A stretch of DNA of 64,000 nucleotides from an uncultured beta proteobacterium (GCA_903886975.1 CAISOB010000064.1:62001-126000), one strand, 5' to 3'; counted from the first letter of the stretch, positions 9,278 through 19,555 are shown. A program made the numbers and translations. Notes: generated from the sequence alone by a model not told the origin.

Positions 9278-10876
9278 ATGTCGCTTGTATCTCTGTTGCT
9301 CACGCTTCTGCCAATCATCATCATCCTGGCTATGCTGATCGTCTGGAAGAAACCGGCCGATGTCAGTGGCATTGTCGGATGGGTGGTGATATCGCTGGTT
9401 GCGCTAACGGCATTTCAGACCACGATCGAAGTCATTCTTCGCTCAACCGCGGCGGGGTTCATCCGCTCGTTCTCGGTCTCGCTGATCGTCGCTATGTCGC
9501 TCCTGCAGATGGCCTATATGGAAAAAACGGGGGCGCTCAAACGAATCATCATTTTCATCAAGACCATCGCCCGAGAAAACCGCGCGGTCCAGATCATGAT
9601 GATCAACATCGGATTCGGGACTTTGATGGTGGCGGTCGGGGCGACGCCTGTCTCCCTGTTGCCGCCGATTCTCGTCGCCATGGGGTATTCGACCTACGTC
9701 GCGATCGCGCTACCGGCGATCGGTTACGATGCGCTGTGCACCTATGCGCTGCTCGGCGCGCCGATTGTGGTTTTTGTCGATGTCGCCAACGGCTTTCTCG
9801 GCAAGGGCAACGAAATCAGCCTGTCGCAGGCGGGAATGGTGTTCTTCATGTTCCTGCCGATTGTCTCGACCCTGATCGGTATCAGCATGCTGTGGATTGT
9901 CGGCCGGTGGTCGGCGCTGAAAGAGGGGTGGCTGCCCTGCCTGATCACCGGGGCGGTGATCGGGCTGGTCTCCTTCATCACCAACCGCTACGACAATCTT
10001 GTCGTCCTCACGGGCATTCTCTGCGGCCTGGCAGTGATCGTGGCGATGATCATCTATCTTAAGATGACCGGCCGGAAACTGATCGACAAGAGCCAGCTCA
10101 GCGCGGAGGAACTGGCGTACGAGAAGACTCATCCGCTTTGGCGTGCACTGAGTCCGTGGGTGATCCTCGTGCTTTTGATCCTCGCCCTCAATGTTCCCAA
10201 AGATATTTTCAACGCCCTCTATCGCGAATTGCGCCTTCCAATCAGTGGCTTGACCGCCAACGGTGCTCCGCTCGAGACCCGGGCGCTGTGGCAGGCTTAC
10301 ACTTGGATTCTCGTCAGCACCCTTCTCTCGATCCCGTTCATCCGCCCAAGCCACGCCCAAATCAAGGACTCCCTGAAGGTGTGGTGCAAACGTGCACCGC
10401 GCCCGGTCTTTTCTGCCGCCATATTCTTTGCTATTGGCGAAATCATGAACATGTCGGGTTTCAGCATGGCAACGAAGACATTTGCCGTCCCAAGCATGGT
10501 CAAGGTGCTGGCCGATTATTCGGCGGAGTTCTTCTCCGGGGCCTATGGTGCCGTCGTAACGTATATCGGCTTGTTCGGCGGCTTCGTTACCGGAAGCGAG
10601 GCTTCGACGATTGCCATGTTCGGCAAGTACACCTTGACGACCGCCAAGAATCTGAACATGGATACGCAAGCGATGATTCTAATCATGGCAGCGCTCGCCT
10701 TCGGTGGCGGTCTGGCGAGCGTCATTTCCCCGGCGAAGCTGCAAAACGCCGCTGCATCGATCGACAAACTCGGCGCGGAGAACGAGGTGATCCGGACTGC
10801 ATTCGTCTTCTCGTTGCTGCTGACGCTGGTCACTTCGCTCTTTGTTCTCCTGTTTCTGGCGATCAGGATTGCTTGA
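9278..10876 (+). CDS. L-lactate permease (LctP)-family transporter; substrate uncertain
   Basis: 532-aa polytopic protein with FGTLMVAVGATPVSLLPPILVAMGY and a C-terminal GGFVTGSEASTIAMFGKYTLTTAKNL... VISPAKLQNAAASIDKLGAENEVIRTAFVFSLLL, resembling the LctP family. Confidence 0.7.
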   Translation: MSLVSLLLTLLPIIIILAMLIVWKKPADVSGIVGWVVISLVALTAFQTTIEVILRSTAAGFIRSFSVSLIVAMSLLQMAYMEKTGALKRIIIFIKTIARENRAVQIMMINIGFGTLMVAVGATPVSLLPPILVAMGYSTYVAIALPAIGYDALCTYALLGAPIVVFVDVANGFLGKGNEISLSQAGMVFFMFLPIVSTLIGISMLWIVGRWSALKEGWLPCLITGAVIGLVSFITNRYDNLVVLTGILCGLAVIVAMIIYLKMTGRKLIDKSQLSAEELAYEKTHPLWRALSPWVILVLLILALNVPKDIFNALYRELRLPISGLTANGAPLETRALWQAYTWILVSTLLSIPFIRPSHAQIKDSLKVWCKRAPRPVFSAAIFFAIGEIMNMSGFSMATKTFAVPSMVKVLADYSAEFFSGAYGAVVTYIGLFGGFVTGSEASTIAMFGKYTLTTAKNLNMDTQAMILIMAALAFGGGLASVISPAKLQNAAASIDKLGAENEVIRTAFVFSLLLTLVTSLFVLLFLAIRIA

Positions 10877-10970
10877 ATCTTTGGATTGCGACCGATTGCT
10901 TCGAAATGCCGACCCCGGACCGTCGCCCGGTTTATACTGCCGCCAGCCTCAGCTTCGCAATGGATGAGCC

Positions 10971-12269
10971 ATGTATTGGGAAAAAGAATTAGAACAGCTC
11001 GAGCGCAGGGATCTCGAGCATCTGCAGGTCGAACGCTTGATGAGGAGCTTACGGCAGGCGGCCAATTCGCCGCATTACGGTAAGGCCCCGCAAATCACGC
11101 GCGCACTTGTATCCGGACTCAAGTCGATCGACCAGATCGGCGAGCTCCCCTTCACGACCAAGGAGGACTTGCGCCAGGACTTCCCCTGGGGATTCCTTTC
11201 CACCGACAAGAGAGAGGTCGTTCGGCTACACAGCTCGAGCGGAACGACTGGCAATCCCGTCGTCATCTATCACAATCGGCACGATCTTGCGAGCTGGGCC
11301 AATTTAATGGCGCGCTCGATGTATGCCGCCGGCGTGCGCGACACCGACGTGTTTCAGAACATTTGCGGTTATGGGCTGTTCACCGGCGGACTCGGTTTCC
11401 AGTACGGCGCCGAGAAGCTCGGTTGCCTCTCCATCCCGGCCGGCGCCGGGAACAGCCTGCGCCAAATCAAACTGATGCGCGATTTCGGCACCAGCGTCGC
11501 GCACGCCATTCCGAGCTACCTCGGGCGCCTGTTCGACGTCTTCAACGAAGAGCGGCTGGATCCGCGCCGCGACACGCAGCTGCATACTCTGGTCATCGGT
11601 GCCGAGCCGCATACCGAAGAGCATCGGCGGCGCATCGAAGAAATGTTCGGTGTCAAGGCCTACAACTCGTTCGGCCTATCGGAAATGAACGGTCCCGGCG
11701 TCGCTTTCGAGTGCACGCAGCAAACCGGCCTGCACGTTTGGGAAGATGCCTACGTCGTCGAAATTATCGATCCGATCACGCTGCAGCCGGTCGCCGACGG
11801 CGAAGCCGGCGAACTCGTGATGACTACGCTCGACCGGCAAGCGATGCCCCTCATCCGTTATCGCACCCGCGACCTCACTCGATTTCTTCCCGGCCCCTGC
11901 GCGTGCGGCCGCACGCACCGCCGCATCGACCGCATCAGCGGCCGCTCCGATGACATGTTCATCGTCAAGGGCTGTAATGTCTTTCCGATGCAGATCGAAG
12001 GCGTGCTGATGAAGCTGCCGGAAGTCGGCGACGACTACCGCATCGCACTCGAGACCATAGACGACCAGGACGAGATGATCGTCGAAGTCGAAGTGAAGGC
12101 CGAGTGGTTTCGCGGCGATCTGGCCTTCCTCGACCGCTTGCAGCGACACATCACCCGGCTGATCCGCGACGAGGTGCTGGTCCGCCCGCTGATCAAGCTG
12201 GTCGAGCCGGGATCGATTCCCAAGAGCGAGGGCAAGGCCGTAAGGGTCTTTGATCGGCGCAGCAAGTAA
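10971..12269 (+). CDS. Phenylacetate-CoA ligase family protein (copy 1)
   Basis: LHSSSGTTGNPVVIYH (AMP-binding), FGLSEMNGPGVAFEC, RTRDLTRFLPGPCACGRTHRRIDRISGRSDDMFIVKGCNVFPMQIE. Confidence 0.92.
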   Translation: MYWEKELEQLERRDLEHLQVERLMRSLRQAANSPHYGKAPQITRALVSGLKSIDQIGELPFTTKEDLRQDFPWGFLSTDKREVVRLHSSSGTTGNPVVIYHNRHDLASWANLMARSMYAAGVRDTDVFQNICGYGLFTGGLGFQYGAEKLGCLSIPAGAGNSLRQIKLMRDFGTSVAHAIPSYLGRLFDVFNEERLDPRRDTQLHTLVIGAEPHTEEHRRRIEEMFGVKAYNSFGLSEMNGPGVAFECTQQTGLHVWEDAYVVEIIDPITLQPVADGEAGELVMTTLDRQAMPLIRYRTRDLTRFLPGPCACGRTHRRIDRISGRSDDMFIVKGCNVFPMQIEGVLMKLPEVGDDYRIALETIDDQDEMIVEVEVKAEWFRGDLAFLDRLQRHITRLIRDEVLVRPLIKLVEPGSIPKSEGKAVRVFDRRSK

Positions 12270-12287
12270 GGCGAAAGGAGGGCGAAG

Positions 12288-12719
12288 ATGAGTTACCAGG
12301 TTTCAATATTCCTCGAGAACAAACTGGGGCGCCTCGAGAAAGTGACCGCGATCCTGAAGGAAGCGGCGATCAATATCCGCTCGATCCACCTGAATCACAC
12401 CGCCAACGGCTGGGGAATACTCAATCTGGTCGTCTCCGATCCCGAGCTCGCGCATCAGCGTCTCAATGCCGGCGGCATGTCAGCGGCGCTGCGGGAGATC
12501 GTCGTTGTCAGCATGGCCGACAAGCCCGGCGGGCTCGACGAACTGCTCAAGGACATCGTCAAAGCTGGCGTCAACTTCACCAACGCCAACGGTCGCGCGG
12601 CGACAAACGGTGACAAGGCTTTTCTCGTCATCGACGTCGAGGACATTCCGCAGGCCAAGACGAAGCTCGCCGACGTGGGCCTCGAAATTCTCGGCGATCA
12701 GCAGGTTTACGGCAATTAG
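12288..12719 (+). CDS. ACT domain-containing protein (tandem ACT), partner of PaaK copy 1
   Basis: MSYQVSIFLENKLGRLEKVTAILKEAAINIRSIHL... VVSMADKPGGLDELLKDIVKAGVNFTNANG; 18 bp after the ligase gene. Confidence 0.88.
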   Translation: MSYQVSIFLENKLGRLEKVTAILKEAAINIRSIHLNHTANGWGILNLVVSDPELAHQRLNAGGMSAALREIVVVSMADKPGGLDELLKDIVKAGVNFTNANGRAATNGDKAFLVIDVEDIPQAKTKLADVGLEILGDQQVYGN

Positions 12720-12810
12720 CCGCGAACGTACACACAGAACGATAGGCCGACCTCCGGGGAATGGCGCATTGCCGGCGACATCTCGGCCCAAGGCGACGGC
12801 GGCCGACACC

Positions 12811-13731
12811 TTGTCCACCCATCCGATCTTTTCCTCGCGCAAGATCGTTGTGCTGCTGGCGACGTTGTGCTGCCTGCTCTGGGGTAGTTCCTATCCGGCG
12901 ATCAAGAACGGCTTTGCGCTATTCGCCATCGAACCGTCCGATTTCTCCGGCAAGCTGCTCTTCGCCGGATGGCGCTGCCTGCTGGCCGGGCTGGTGCTGC
13001 TGCTCATCGCGGTCTGTTCAGGAAAGAAGATCTTCGCTTTAAGCGTCAAGAGCCTGCTCGAAATCAGCCTGCTCGGCCTGCTCGAGACATCGTCCATGTT
13101 CATCCTCCTCTATCTGGGCCTGGCCTACACCACCGGCGTCAAAGGCTCGCTGGTGCTCAATGGCACGGCACCTTTCTTCAGCGTGCTGCTGGCCCACTTC
13201 ATCTACCGCGACGACCGGCTGTCCCGCGGCAAGAGTCTCGGTTGCGCGCTCGGCTTTGCCGGCGTGCTGGCCGTCAATTTCAACCAGGAACTTCTCGGTT
13301 TCAGCTTCAGGCTCGTCGGCGAAGGCAGTGTGATCCTCTCCGCCTTCTTCTTCGCCGTCGGCATGATTTACGGCAAGCGCGTCTCGCGGCAAATGGATCC
13401 GAGCCTGATGACCGGCTACCAGCTGATGATCGGCGGCTCGGTGCTGCTGCTCGTCGGCTACGCGCTCGGCGGCGGGCTCCCCGAGTCGTCGCTCGAGTCG
13501 TCGCTGATCCTCGCTTACCTCGTGCTGAGCACGTCAACGAGCTACGCCCTTTGGGCCGTCCTGTTGAAATATAACCGCGTTGGACGGGTTAGCATCTTCA
13601 ACTTTCTGGTTCCGGTCTTCGGCACGCTTCTCTCGGCGGTCTTCCTCGACGAGACTTTCCTCGAATGGAAGAACCTCGCGGCCTTGACGCTGGTCTGCTC
13701 CGGCATCTGGCTGGTTAACAAGGGGAAGTGA
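12811..13731 (+). CDS. EamA/DMT family transporter
   Basis: LLATLCCLLWGSSYPAIKNGFALF... FLVPVFGTLLSAVFLDETFLEWKNLAALTLVCSGIWLVNKGK; TTG start inferred at 12811. Confidence 0.82.
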   Translation: MSTHPIFSSRKIVVLLATLCCLLWGSSYPAIKNGFALFAIEPSDFSGKLLFAGWRCLLAGLVLLLIAVCSGKKIFALSVKSLLEISLLGLLETSSMFILLYLGLAYTTGVKGSLVLNGTAPFFSVLLAHFIYRDDRLSRGKSLGCALGFAGVLAVNFNQELLGFSFRLVGEGSVILSAFFFAVGMIYGKRVSRQMDPSLMTGYQLMIGGSVLLLVGYALGGGLPESSLESSLILAYLVLSTSTSYALWAVLLKYNRVGRVSIFNFLVPVFGTLLSAVFLDETFLEWKNLAALTLVCSGIWLVNKGK

Positions 13732-14048
13732 GCAGTTCCTTGGGTCAGGGCGAATGTCCGCTTCCCGCTGACCTTCCCTTGATCACCGGCACGGCGGCGC
13801 GGCCCGCCCGGTCGCATGGCTCGGGCCGGCCGCGAGCTTCCAACTATCCGACCGATTGGCCATCAGTCTTCTTCAAATTGCCTTGAGCCAGGGCTCCTGG
13901 GGCGTGAGCACGCCGTTTGCCGGTGTTTCTTGCCGGCCGGTTTTGACACTGCCGGAAACCAAAACCTCGCGAGCGTGTCAACGAGTTGGACGCAACATCT
14001 CATTTGTCATTTTTTCACTGCCGGCGAAGGCGTCGTGACGGAGCGGAC

Positions 14049-16235
14049 ATGAAAAATAGACTGTTGTGCGTGGTGTTCTTCCTGGCCACGACGGTGCGCG
14101 CGGCAATGCCGGATTCGGCGTTGCCGCCGCAGGCGTTGAAGCCTTCGGAAGAACAGTCGCAGGCCGTGCACCTGGCGGCCATGTTGCTGGTCCGTTTGCC
14201 GTATAAACCGTTGCCCCTTGACGATTCAATGTCAAAAAGGATTTTTGACAATTATCTCAAGGCGCTCGATTCGGACAAACTCTATTTCACCAAGGCCGAC
14301 CTCGCGCAAATGGCCGCCTATCGCACCAAACTGGATGATGCGATCCTCGATGGCGACCTGAGCATCCCCTTTGCCGTTTTCAATCTCTACGCGCAGCGCA
14401 TGTCCGAGCGCTATTCCTATTCACGTGCCTTGCTAAAAGACGGCTTCAACTTTACGCAAAAGGAAAGCTTTCTCTACGAACGCAAGAAGAAAGCTTGGCC
14501 GGATTCGCGCGAGGAATTGCAGGACTTGTGGCGCAAGCGCGTCAAGAACGATTGGCTGCAATTGCGACTCTCGCACGAAACAAACGATGCCATCGTCGAG
14601 ACGCTCGCTAAGCGTTATGACGATTCGCAGAAGAAGATTGCACACATCGACAGCGAAGATGTCTTCGAGATCTTCATGAACGCGTATACCGGCGCGATCG
14701 ATCCGCATAGCACTTACATGGGGTCACGGTCAGCGGACGATTTCGAGATCGCGCTGCGCCTCTCCCTGTCCGGCATAGGCGCAGCGCTTGCGGAGAAGGA
14801 TGACGCCACGACAATTCAGAGTCTGACACCGGGCGGCCCGGCGGCCCTCTCGGGGCAGCTCGAGGTCGGAGACCGCATCGTGGCTGTTGGCGAAGGCGAA
14901 AGCGCGCCGATGATAGACATTCGCGGCTGGCGGCTGGACGACGCTGTGGCGCTCATTCGCGGCGCAGCCGATTCGAGCGTCCGGCTCGCGGTGGTACCGG
15001 CTGACGGGCAGGAAAGCTTGCCCAAACTCGTTACGCTGGTGCGCAAGAAGATTGCGCTCGACGATCAGTCGGCAACGAAATCGGTGGCTATCGTCATCGA
15101 CGGCGCGAAGGTGCGCCGCATCGGGGTGATCGTCCTGCCTTCCTTCTATAACGATTTCGAGGCGCGGCAACGCGGCGAAGAAGACTTCAAAAGTGCGACG
15201 CGCGATGTTGCGCGCGCGCTCGAAGAACTCAAACAGGAAGCTGTCGACGGCGTCCTTCTCGATTTGCGTAATAACGGCGGCGGGTCGCTGGTCGAAGCGA
15301 TCGAGCTTGCCGGCTTGTTCGTCGGCTCCGGGCCGGTTGTGCAGCAGCGCGACGCCAGCGGCGAGATCAACGTGGGCAAATCCAGCAGCACCGGCAGCGA
15401 GCCCGCCTGGAAAGGCCCTCTTGCGGTATTGATCAATCGCAATTCCGCGTCCGCATCGGAAATATTTGCCGCCGCCATTCAGGATTACCGGCGCGGATTG
15501 GTCATCGGCCAACCGAGTTTCGGCAAGGGCACCGTGCAAACCGTGATCAATCTTGATGATTTGGCGGACAACGACAAGCCGCAGTTTGGCGAACTCAAAA
15601 TAACTACCGCCCAGTTCTTCCGCATCAATGGCGGCACGACGCAGCTGCGCGGCGTCAGACCGGACATCCTCCTGCCGGCGCTTCCTGATCCGGAAGGCTA
15701 TGGCGAAGCGAGTTTTGCCAACGCTTTGCCTTGGGCGAAAATCAAACCCGCGGCCTATTCTCCGGCCGGCGACTTGAGAGGTCTGCTGCGCCCGCTCGAA
15801 CTTCGCCACCAGATCCGCGTCAAGAACAACAAGGATTTTCAGAACCTGCAGGAGAATCTTGCCGAACTAAAGCGCTTGATCGACAAGAATGTCGTCTCGC
15901 TTAACGAAACCGAACGGCGCCACGACCGCGATGCGCTGGCATCGCGACTGAAGGCGCGCCAGGCACGTACCCCCAGCACAGGCGCGCCTGATGCCGAACC
16001 AGCCGATAAGAAAGCCGAAGATATCTTGTTGACCGAGGCCGTCCATATCCTTAGTGATGAGGTCGGGCTGCTGAGCGCGCGAATCGAGCTGGCGACCAGC
16101 GCCAAGCCGATTCCCAGGCAGCCGCATAGCAAGACCAGGGGCCTTGGGCCTATCGCCGATAGCGGCGACTGCGACAAGGCGCCCAGTTCGCAATCTGGTG
16201 CGGTCGACCATACCTGTGTTCAGCGCATCCGATGA
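14049..16235 (+). CDS. S41 family C-terminal processing peptidase (tail-specific protease Prc-like)
   Basis: Signal peptide, N-terminal LDSDKLYFTKADLAQM, PDZ region, VLLDLRNNGGGSLVEAIELAGLFV, LINRNSASASEIFAAAIQDYRRGLVIGQPSFGKGTVQ. Confidence 0.93.
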   Translation: MKNRLLCVVFFLATTVRAAMPDSALPPQALKPSEEQSQAVHLAAMLLVRLPYKPLPLDDSMSKRIFDNYLKALDSDKLYFTKADLAQMAAYRTKLDDAILDGDLSIPFAVFNLYAQRMSERYSYSRALLKDGFNFTQKESFLYERKKKAWPDSREELQDLWRKRVKNDWLQLRLSHETNDAIVETLAKRYDDSQKKIAHIDSEDVFEIFMNAYTGAIDPHSTYMGSRSADDFEIALRLSLSGIGAALAEKDDATTIQSLTPGGPAALSGQLEVGDRIVAVGEGESAPMIDIRGWRLDDAVALIRGAADSSVRLAVVPADGQESLPKLVTLVRKKIALDDQSATKSVAIVIDGAKVRRIGVIVLPSFYNDFEARQRGEEDFKSATRDVARALEELKQEAVDGVLLDLRNNGGGSLVEAIELAGLFVGSGPVVQQRDASGEINVGKSSSTGSEPAWKGPLAVLINRNSASASEIFAAAIQDYRRGLVIGQPSFGKGTVQTVINLDDLADNDKPQFGELKITTAQFFRINGGTTQLRGVRPDILLPALPDPEGYGEASFANALPWAKIKPAAYSPAGDLRGLLRPLELRHQIRVKNNKDFQNLQENLAELKRLIDKNVVSLNETERRHDRDALASRLKARQARTPSTGAPDAEPADKKAEDILLTEAVHILSDEVGLLSARIELATSAKPIPRQPHSKTRGLGPIADSGDCDKAPSSQSGAVDHTCVQRIR

Positions 16236-17172
16236 CTTGCCGGCGACAGCGGCCTGGCCGTCCTTGCCGTTCGAGGGATGGAAGGACACTTGCGCGACGC
16301 TGCACAGGTGGCTGCAGATTGTCGGCAAGATCCGCTGCGCTCGGAGTGCGTGGTTCAATCACTTCTGGCATGTCGCTCTATATCTCACGGCGCGCGGCCT
16401 GACCACATCGCCCATTCCCTATGGCCGGCGCGTGTTTCAGATCGACTTCGATTTCATCGAACATCGCCTCTTGATCGGAGCAAACGACGCGGCGGTCAGG
16501 ACGATGCGCCTTGAGCCGCGTTCGGTCGCCGACTTCTATCGCGAACTTTTCGCGCAACTGTCCGCGCTTGGCCTGGATATCAAGATTCATCCGCAGCCCA
16601 ACGAAATTGTCGACGCCGTCCCCTTCGCCCAAGATTCCGCGCATGCCGCCTACGACGCCGACTACGCAAATCGTTTCTGGCGCGCCTTGGTGCAGGCCGA
16701 TCGCGTGTTCAAGCAGTTTCGCAGTGGCTTCGTCGGCAAATGCAGCCCGGTGCACTTCTTCTGGGGTAGCGCCGATCTTGCCGTAACGCGCTTCTCCGGG
16801 CGTACGGCGCCGCAGCATCCCGGCGGCGTACCGAACTGCCCGGATTGGGTGGCGCGCGAGGCTTACTCGCATGAAGTGGCTAGTTGCGGCTTTTGGCCGG
16901 GCAACGACGCGCTGCCCTTCGCGCTGTTCTATGCCTACGCTTATCCGGAGCCCGCCGGGTTTCGTGAAGGCCGGGTGCGCCCGGGCGCTGCGCGCTACGA
17001 CGCCGCATTCGGCGAATTCATCCTGCCCTATGAGGCGGTGCGGCAGGCGCCTGCGCCGGAAACGATGCTGCTCGACTTCCTCAACGATACCTATACGGCG
17101 GCGGCCGATCTGGGGCACTGGGATCGCGCGGCGCTCGAGCGGACGCCCCCGGCGTTCCCTCCCGCGCCTTAG
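16216..17172 (+). CDS. DUF5996 family protein (start uncertain; GTG at 16216 assumed)
   Basis: WPSLPFEGWKDTCATLHRWLQIVGKIRCARSAWFNHFWHVALYLTARGLTTSPIPYG... VHFFWGSADLAVTRFSGR. Confidence 0.75.
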   Translation: MFSASDDLPATAAWPSLPFEGWKDTCATLHRWLQIVGKIRCARSAWFNHFWHVALYLTARGLTTSPIPYGRRVFQIDFDFIEHRLLIGANDAAVRTMRLEPRSVADFYRELFAQLSALGLDIKIHPQPNEIVDAVPFAQDSAHAAYDADYANRFWRALVQADRVFKQFRSGFVGKCSPVHFFWGSADLAVTRFSGRTAPQHPGGVPNCPDWVAREAYSHEVASCGFWPGNDALPFALFYAYAYPEPAGFREGRVRPGAARYDAAFGEFILPYEAVRQAPAPETMLLDFLNDTYTAAADLGHWDRAALERTPPAFPPAP

Positions 17173-17188
17173 CAACAAGCCAGATGGC

Positions 17189-17755
17189 ATGCTGACACTG
17201 ATCGGTCTTTCCGGCAGCTTGCGTCACGGCTCCTTCAATTCCGCCGTGCTGCGCGCCGCCGCTGCGCTGATGCCGGCGGAAAGCCGCCTGTGCATCGAAA
17301 CGATCGCCGGGATTCCGCTCTACGACGGCGATGCCGAGAGCGCCGCCGGAATTCCGCCAGCCGTAGCGCGCTTGAAAGACGCCATCGCCGACGCCGAAGG
17401 CTTGCTGCTCGTCAGCCCCGAATACAACAACAGCATTCCGGGCGTAACGAAGAATGCGATCGACTGGCTTTCGCGCCCGCCCGCCGACATTGCGCGCGTT
17501 TTCGGCGGCAAGCCGGTCGCCTTGGCCGGAGCGTCGCCGGGAAATTTCGCCACGGTTCTCGCGCAGAACGCCTGGCTGCCGGTGTTCCGCACCCTAGGCG
17601 CTGATCTCTGGTCGGGTGGCCGCCTGCACCTACCGCGCGCGGCGAGTATTATCGGGGCCGACGGGGAAGTCAGCGATGCCGAGACACGCGAACGTATCGC
17701 CAAATTCGTGGGCGGTTTCGTCGGCTACGTGCGTTCGCGGCGGCGCAAACCGTGA
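17189..17755 (+). CDS. NADPH-dependent FMN reductase family protein
   Basis: MLTLIGLSGSLRHGSFNSAVLRAAAAL... LLLVSPEYNNSIPGVTKNAIDWLSRP. Confidence 0.92.
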   Translation: MLTLIGLSGSLRHGSFNSAVLRAAAALMPAESRLCIETIAGIPLYDGDAESAAGIPPAVARLKDAIADAEGLLLVSPEYNNSIPGVTKNAIDWLSRPPADIARVFGGKPVALAGASPGNFATVLAQNAWLPVFRTLGADLWSGGRLHLPRAASIIGADGEVSDAETRERIAKFVGGFVGYVRSRRRKP

Positions 17756-17784
17756 TTAAACGGCCGCGGCGCGGAGCCGGCGGG

Positions 17785-18201
17785 CTAAAACGACTGGATC
17801 GTCGCAAAACCATGCTTTTCGAGCATCGCCATCCCGGCGGCGATGTCGTCGACCTTGATGACGATCACCGCGTTGTCCGCCTTGTGCTCGAGCGAAGCGT
17901 ACAGATATTCGATGCCGATTCCCTCGTCGCGGAACAGCGCCATGATGCGCGCCAGCTCGCCCGGGTGATCGGGGACTTCGACACCGATGACATCGGTCTC
18001 GCGCGCGGTGAAGCCGGCGTCCTTGAGGATCTGCACGGCGGCGTCGGGCCGATCGGCGACCATGCGCAGGATGCCGAAATCGGTGGTGTCGGCAATCGAG
18101 ATCGCGCGCAAATTGATGCCGGCTTTGGCCAGCAGGGCGGTGACGTCGGCCAGGCGGCCGGTGGCGTTCTCCATGAAGATGGAAATCTGTTTGATGATCA
18201 T
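17785..18201 (-). CDS. ACT domain-containing protein (tandem ACT), partner of PaaK copy 2
   Basis: MIIKQISIFMENATGRLADVTALLAKAGINLRAISIADT... VIGVEVPDHPGELARIMALFRDEGIGIEYLYASL. Confidence 0.88.
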   Translation of the reverse strand: MIIKQISIFMENATGRLADVTALLAKAGINLRAISIADTTDFGILRMVADRPDAAVQILKDAGFTARETDVIGVEVPDHPGELARIMALFRDEGIGIEYLYASLEHKADNAVIVIKVDDIAAGMAMLEKHGFATIQSF

Positions 18202-19505
18202 CAGATGCTCCTCTTGTCGATGATGCGCTTGGCTTTGCCTTCGCTGCGCGGGATCGAACGCGGCTCGACCAGCTTGATATGGGCGCTGATGCCGAGTTCG
18301 CTTTTCAGTTCGTCGTGGATGCGTTTTCTCAGCTGTTCCATCGCGCGCGTCACATCGGAGAAGACCGCTTCCTCGACCTCGACCTGGATTTCGATTTCGT
18401 CAAGGTGGCTGGCGCCGCGGTCGATGACAATCTGGTAATGCGGCTGCGTGCCTTCAATGCGCATCAGCACGTTCTCGATCTGCGACGGGAAACAGTTGAC
18501 GCCGCGGATGATCATCATGTCGTCGGTGCGGCCGAGCAGGCGGTGGATGCGCACCGTCGTGCGGCCGCAGGGACAGGGCTCGCGCATCAGATAGGTGATG
18601 TCACGGGTGCGGTAGCGCAGCAGCGGCGTCCCCTCGCGCTTCAGGCTGGTGATGATCAGCTCGCCCTTCTCGCCGTCGGGCAGGACCGCGCCGGTTTCCG
18701 GGTCGATGATCTCCGGGTAGAAATAGTCCTCGTTGAAATGCTGGCCATTCTTGCATTCGCATTCGGACGCGACGCCGGGGCCGATCAGTTCGGTCAGCCC
18801 ATAAATGTCGTGCGCGCTGATGTTGAGTTTGCTCTCGATCTCGACGCGCATGTTCTCGCTCCATGGCTCGGCGCCAAAACAGCCGGCCTTGAGCGGCAGT
18901 GTCCGGAAATCGATGCCCTCCTCGATTGCCGCCTCGGCGAGGAACAGCGAGTAGGAGGGGGTGCAGGTCAGCAGCGTTGTCCCGAAATCGCGCATGATCA
19001 TCAGCTGGCGGCGGGTGTTTCCCGATGAAATCGGGATCAGGTTGGCGCCGATGCGGCGCGCGCCGTAATGCACGCCGAGACCGCCGGTGAACAGGCCGTA
19101 GCCGTAGCCGTTCTGCACCGTGTCGCCTCTGACGCACCCGGCCATGGTCAGCGTGCGCGCCATGACCTCGCCCCACATGTCGATGTCCGCCTCGGTGTAG
19201 GCGCCTACCACCGGCGTGCCGGTCGTTCCCGACGAGGTGTGAATTTCGACGAGATCGGCCCGGTCGCAGGCCAGCAGGCCGTAGGGATAGGTTTGCCGCA
19301 GCTCGTCCTTGGTCGTCAGCGGCAGCTTGGCGATGTCCTTGAGGCTGGTGACCGCATCCGGATTGACACCGGCTCGATCGAGTTTCTCGCGGTAAAACGG
19401 TACGCGCGCGTACACCCGCTCCAGCGTTTCCTGCAAACGCGCAAGTTGCAGTTCCTGTCTTACCTCGACGGAAGCGCATTCGACTTCCCTGTTCCAGACG
19501 GCCAT
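18201..19505 (-). CDS. Phenylacetate-CoA ligase family protein (copy 2)
   Basis: MAVWNREVECASVEVRQELQLARLQETLERVYARVPFYREKLD... IHTSSGTTGTPVVGAYTEADIDMWGEVMARTL... YGLTELIGPGVASECECKNG; start at 19505 chosen. Confidence 0.94.
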   Translation of the reverse strand: MAVWNREVECASVEVRQELQLARLQETLERVYARVPFYREKLDRAGVNPDAVTSLKDIAKLPLTTKDELRQTYPYGLLACDRADLVEIHTSSGTTGTPVVGAYTEADIDMWGEVMARTLTMAGCVRGDTVQNGYGYGLFTGGLGVHYGARRIGANLIPISSGNTRRQLMIMRDFGTTLLTCTPSYSLFLAEAAIEEGIDFRTLPLKAGCFGAEPWSENMRVEIESKLNISAHDIYGLTELIGPGVASECECKNGQHFNEDYFYPEIIDPETGAVLPDGEKGELIITSLKREGTPLLRYRTRDITYLMREPCPCGRTTVRIHRLLGRTDDMMIIRGVNCFPSQIENVLMRIEGTQPHYQIVIDRGASHLDEIEIQVEVEEAVFSDVTRAMEQLRKRIHDELKSELGISAHIKLVEPRSIPRSEGKAKRIIDKRSI

Positions 19506-19555
19506 GCGGTGACTCCCTGTTAGCTTATATTTAGGTTTTGATCGGCGATCGTCGC

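Noticed and set aside
13731-14048. Long spacer before the S41 peptidase as a possible small RNA or decayed gene
   Set aside because: Only short imperfect repeats (for example TTGACAC/GTGTCAA) and short ORFs; nothing supportable by eye.
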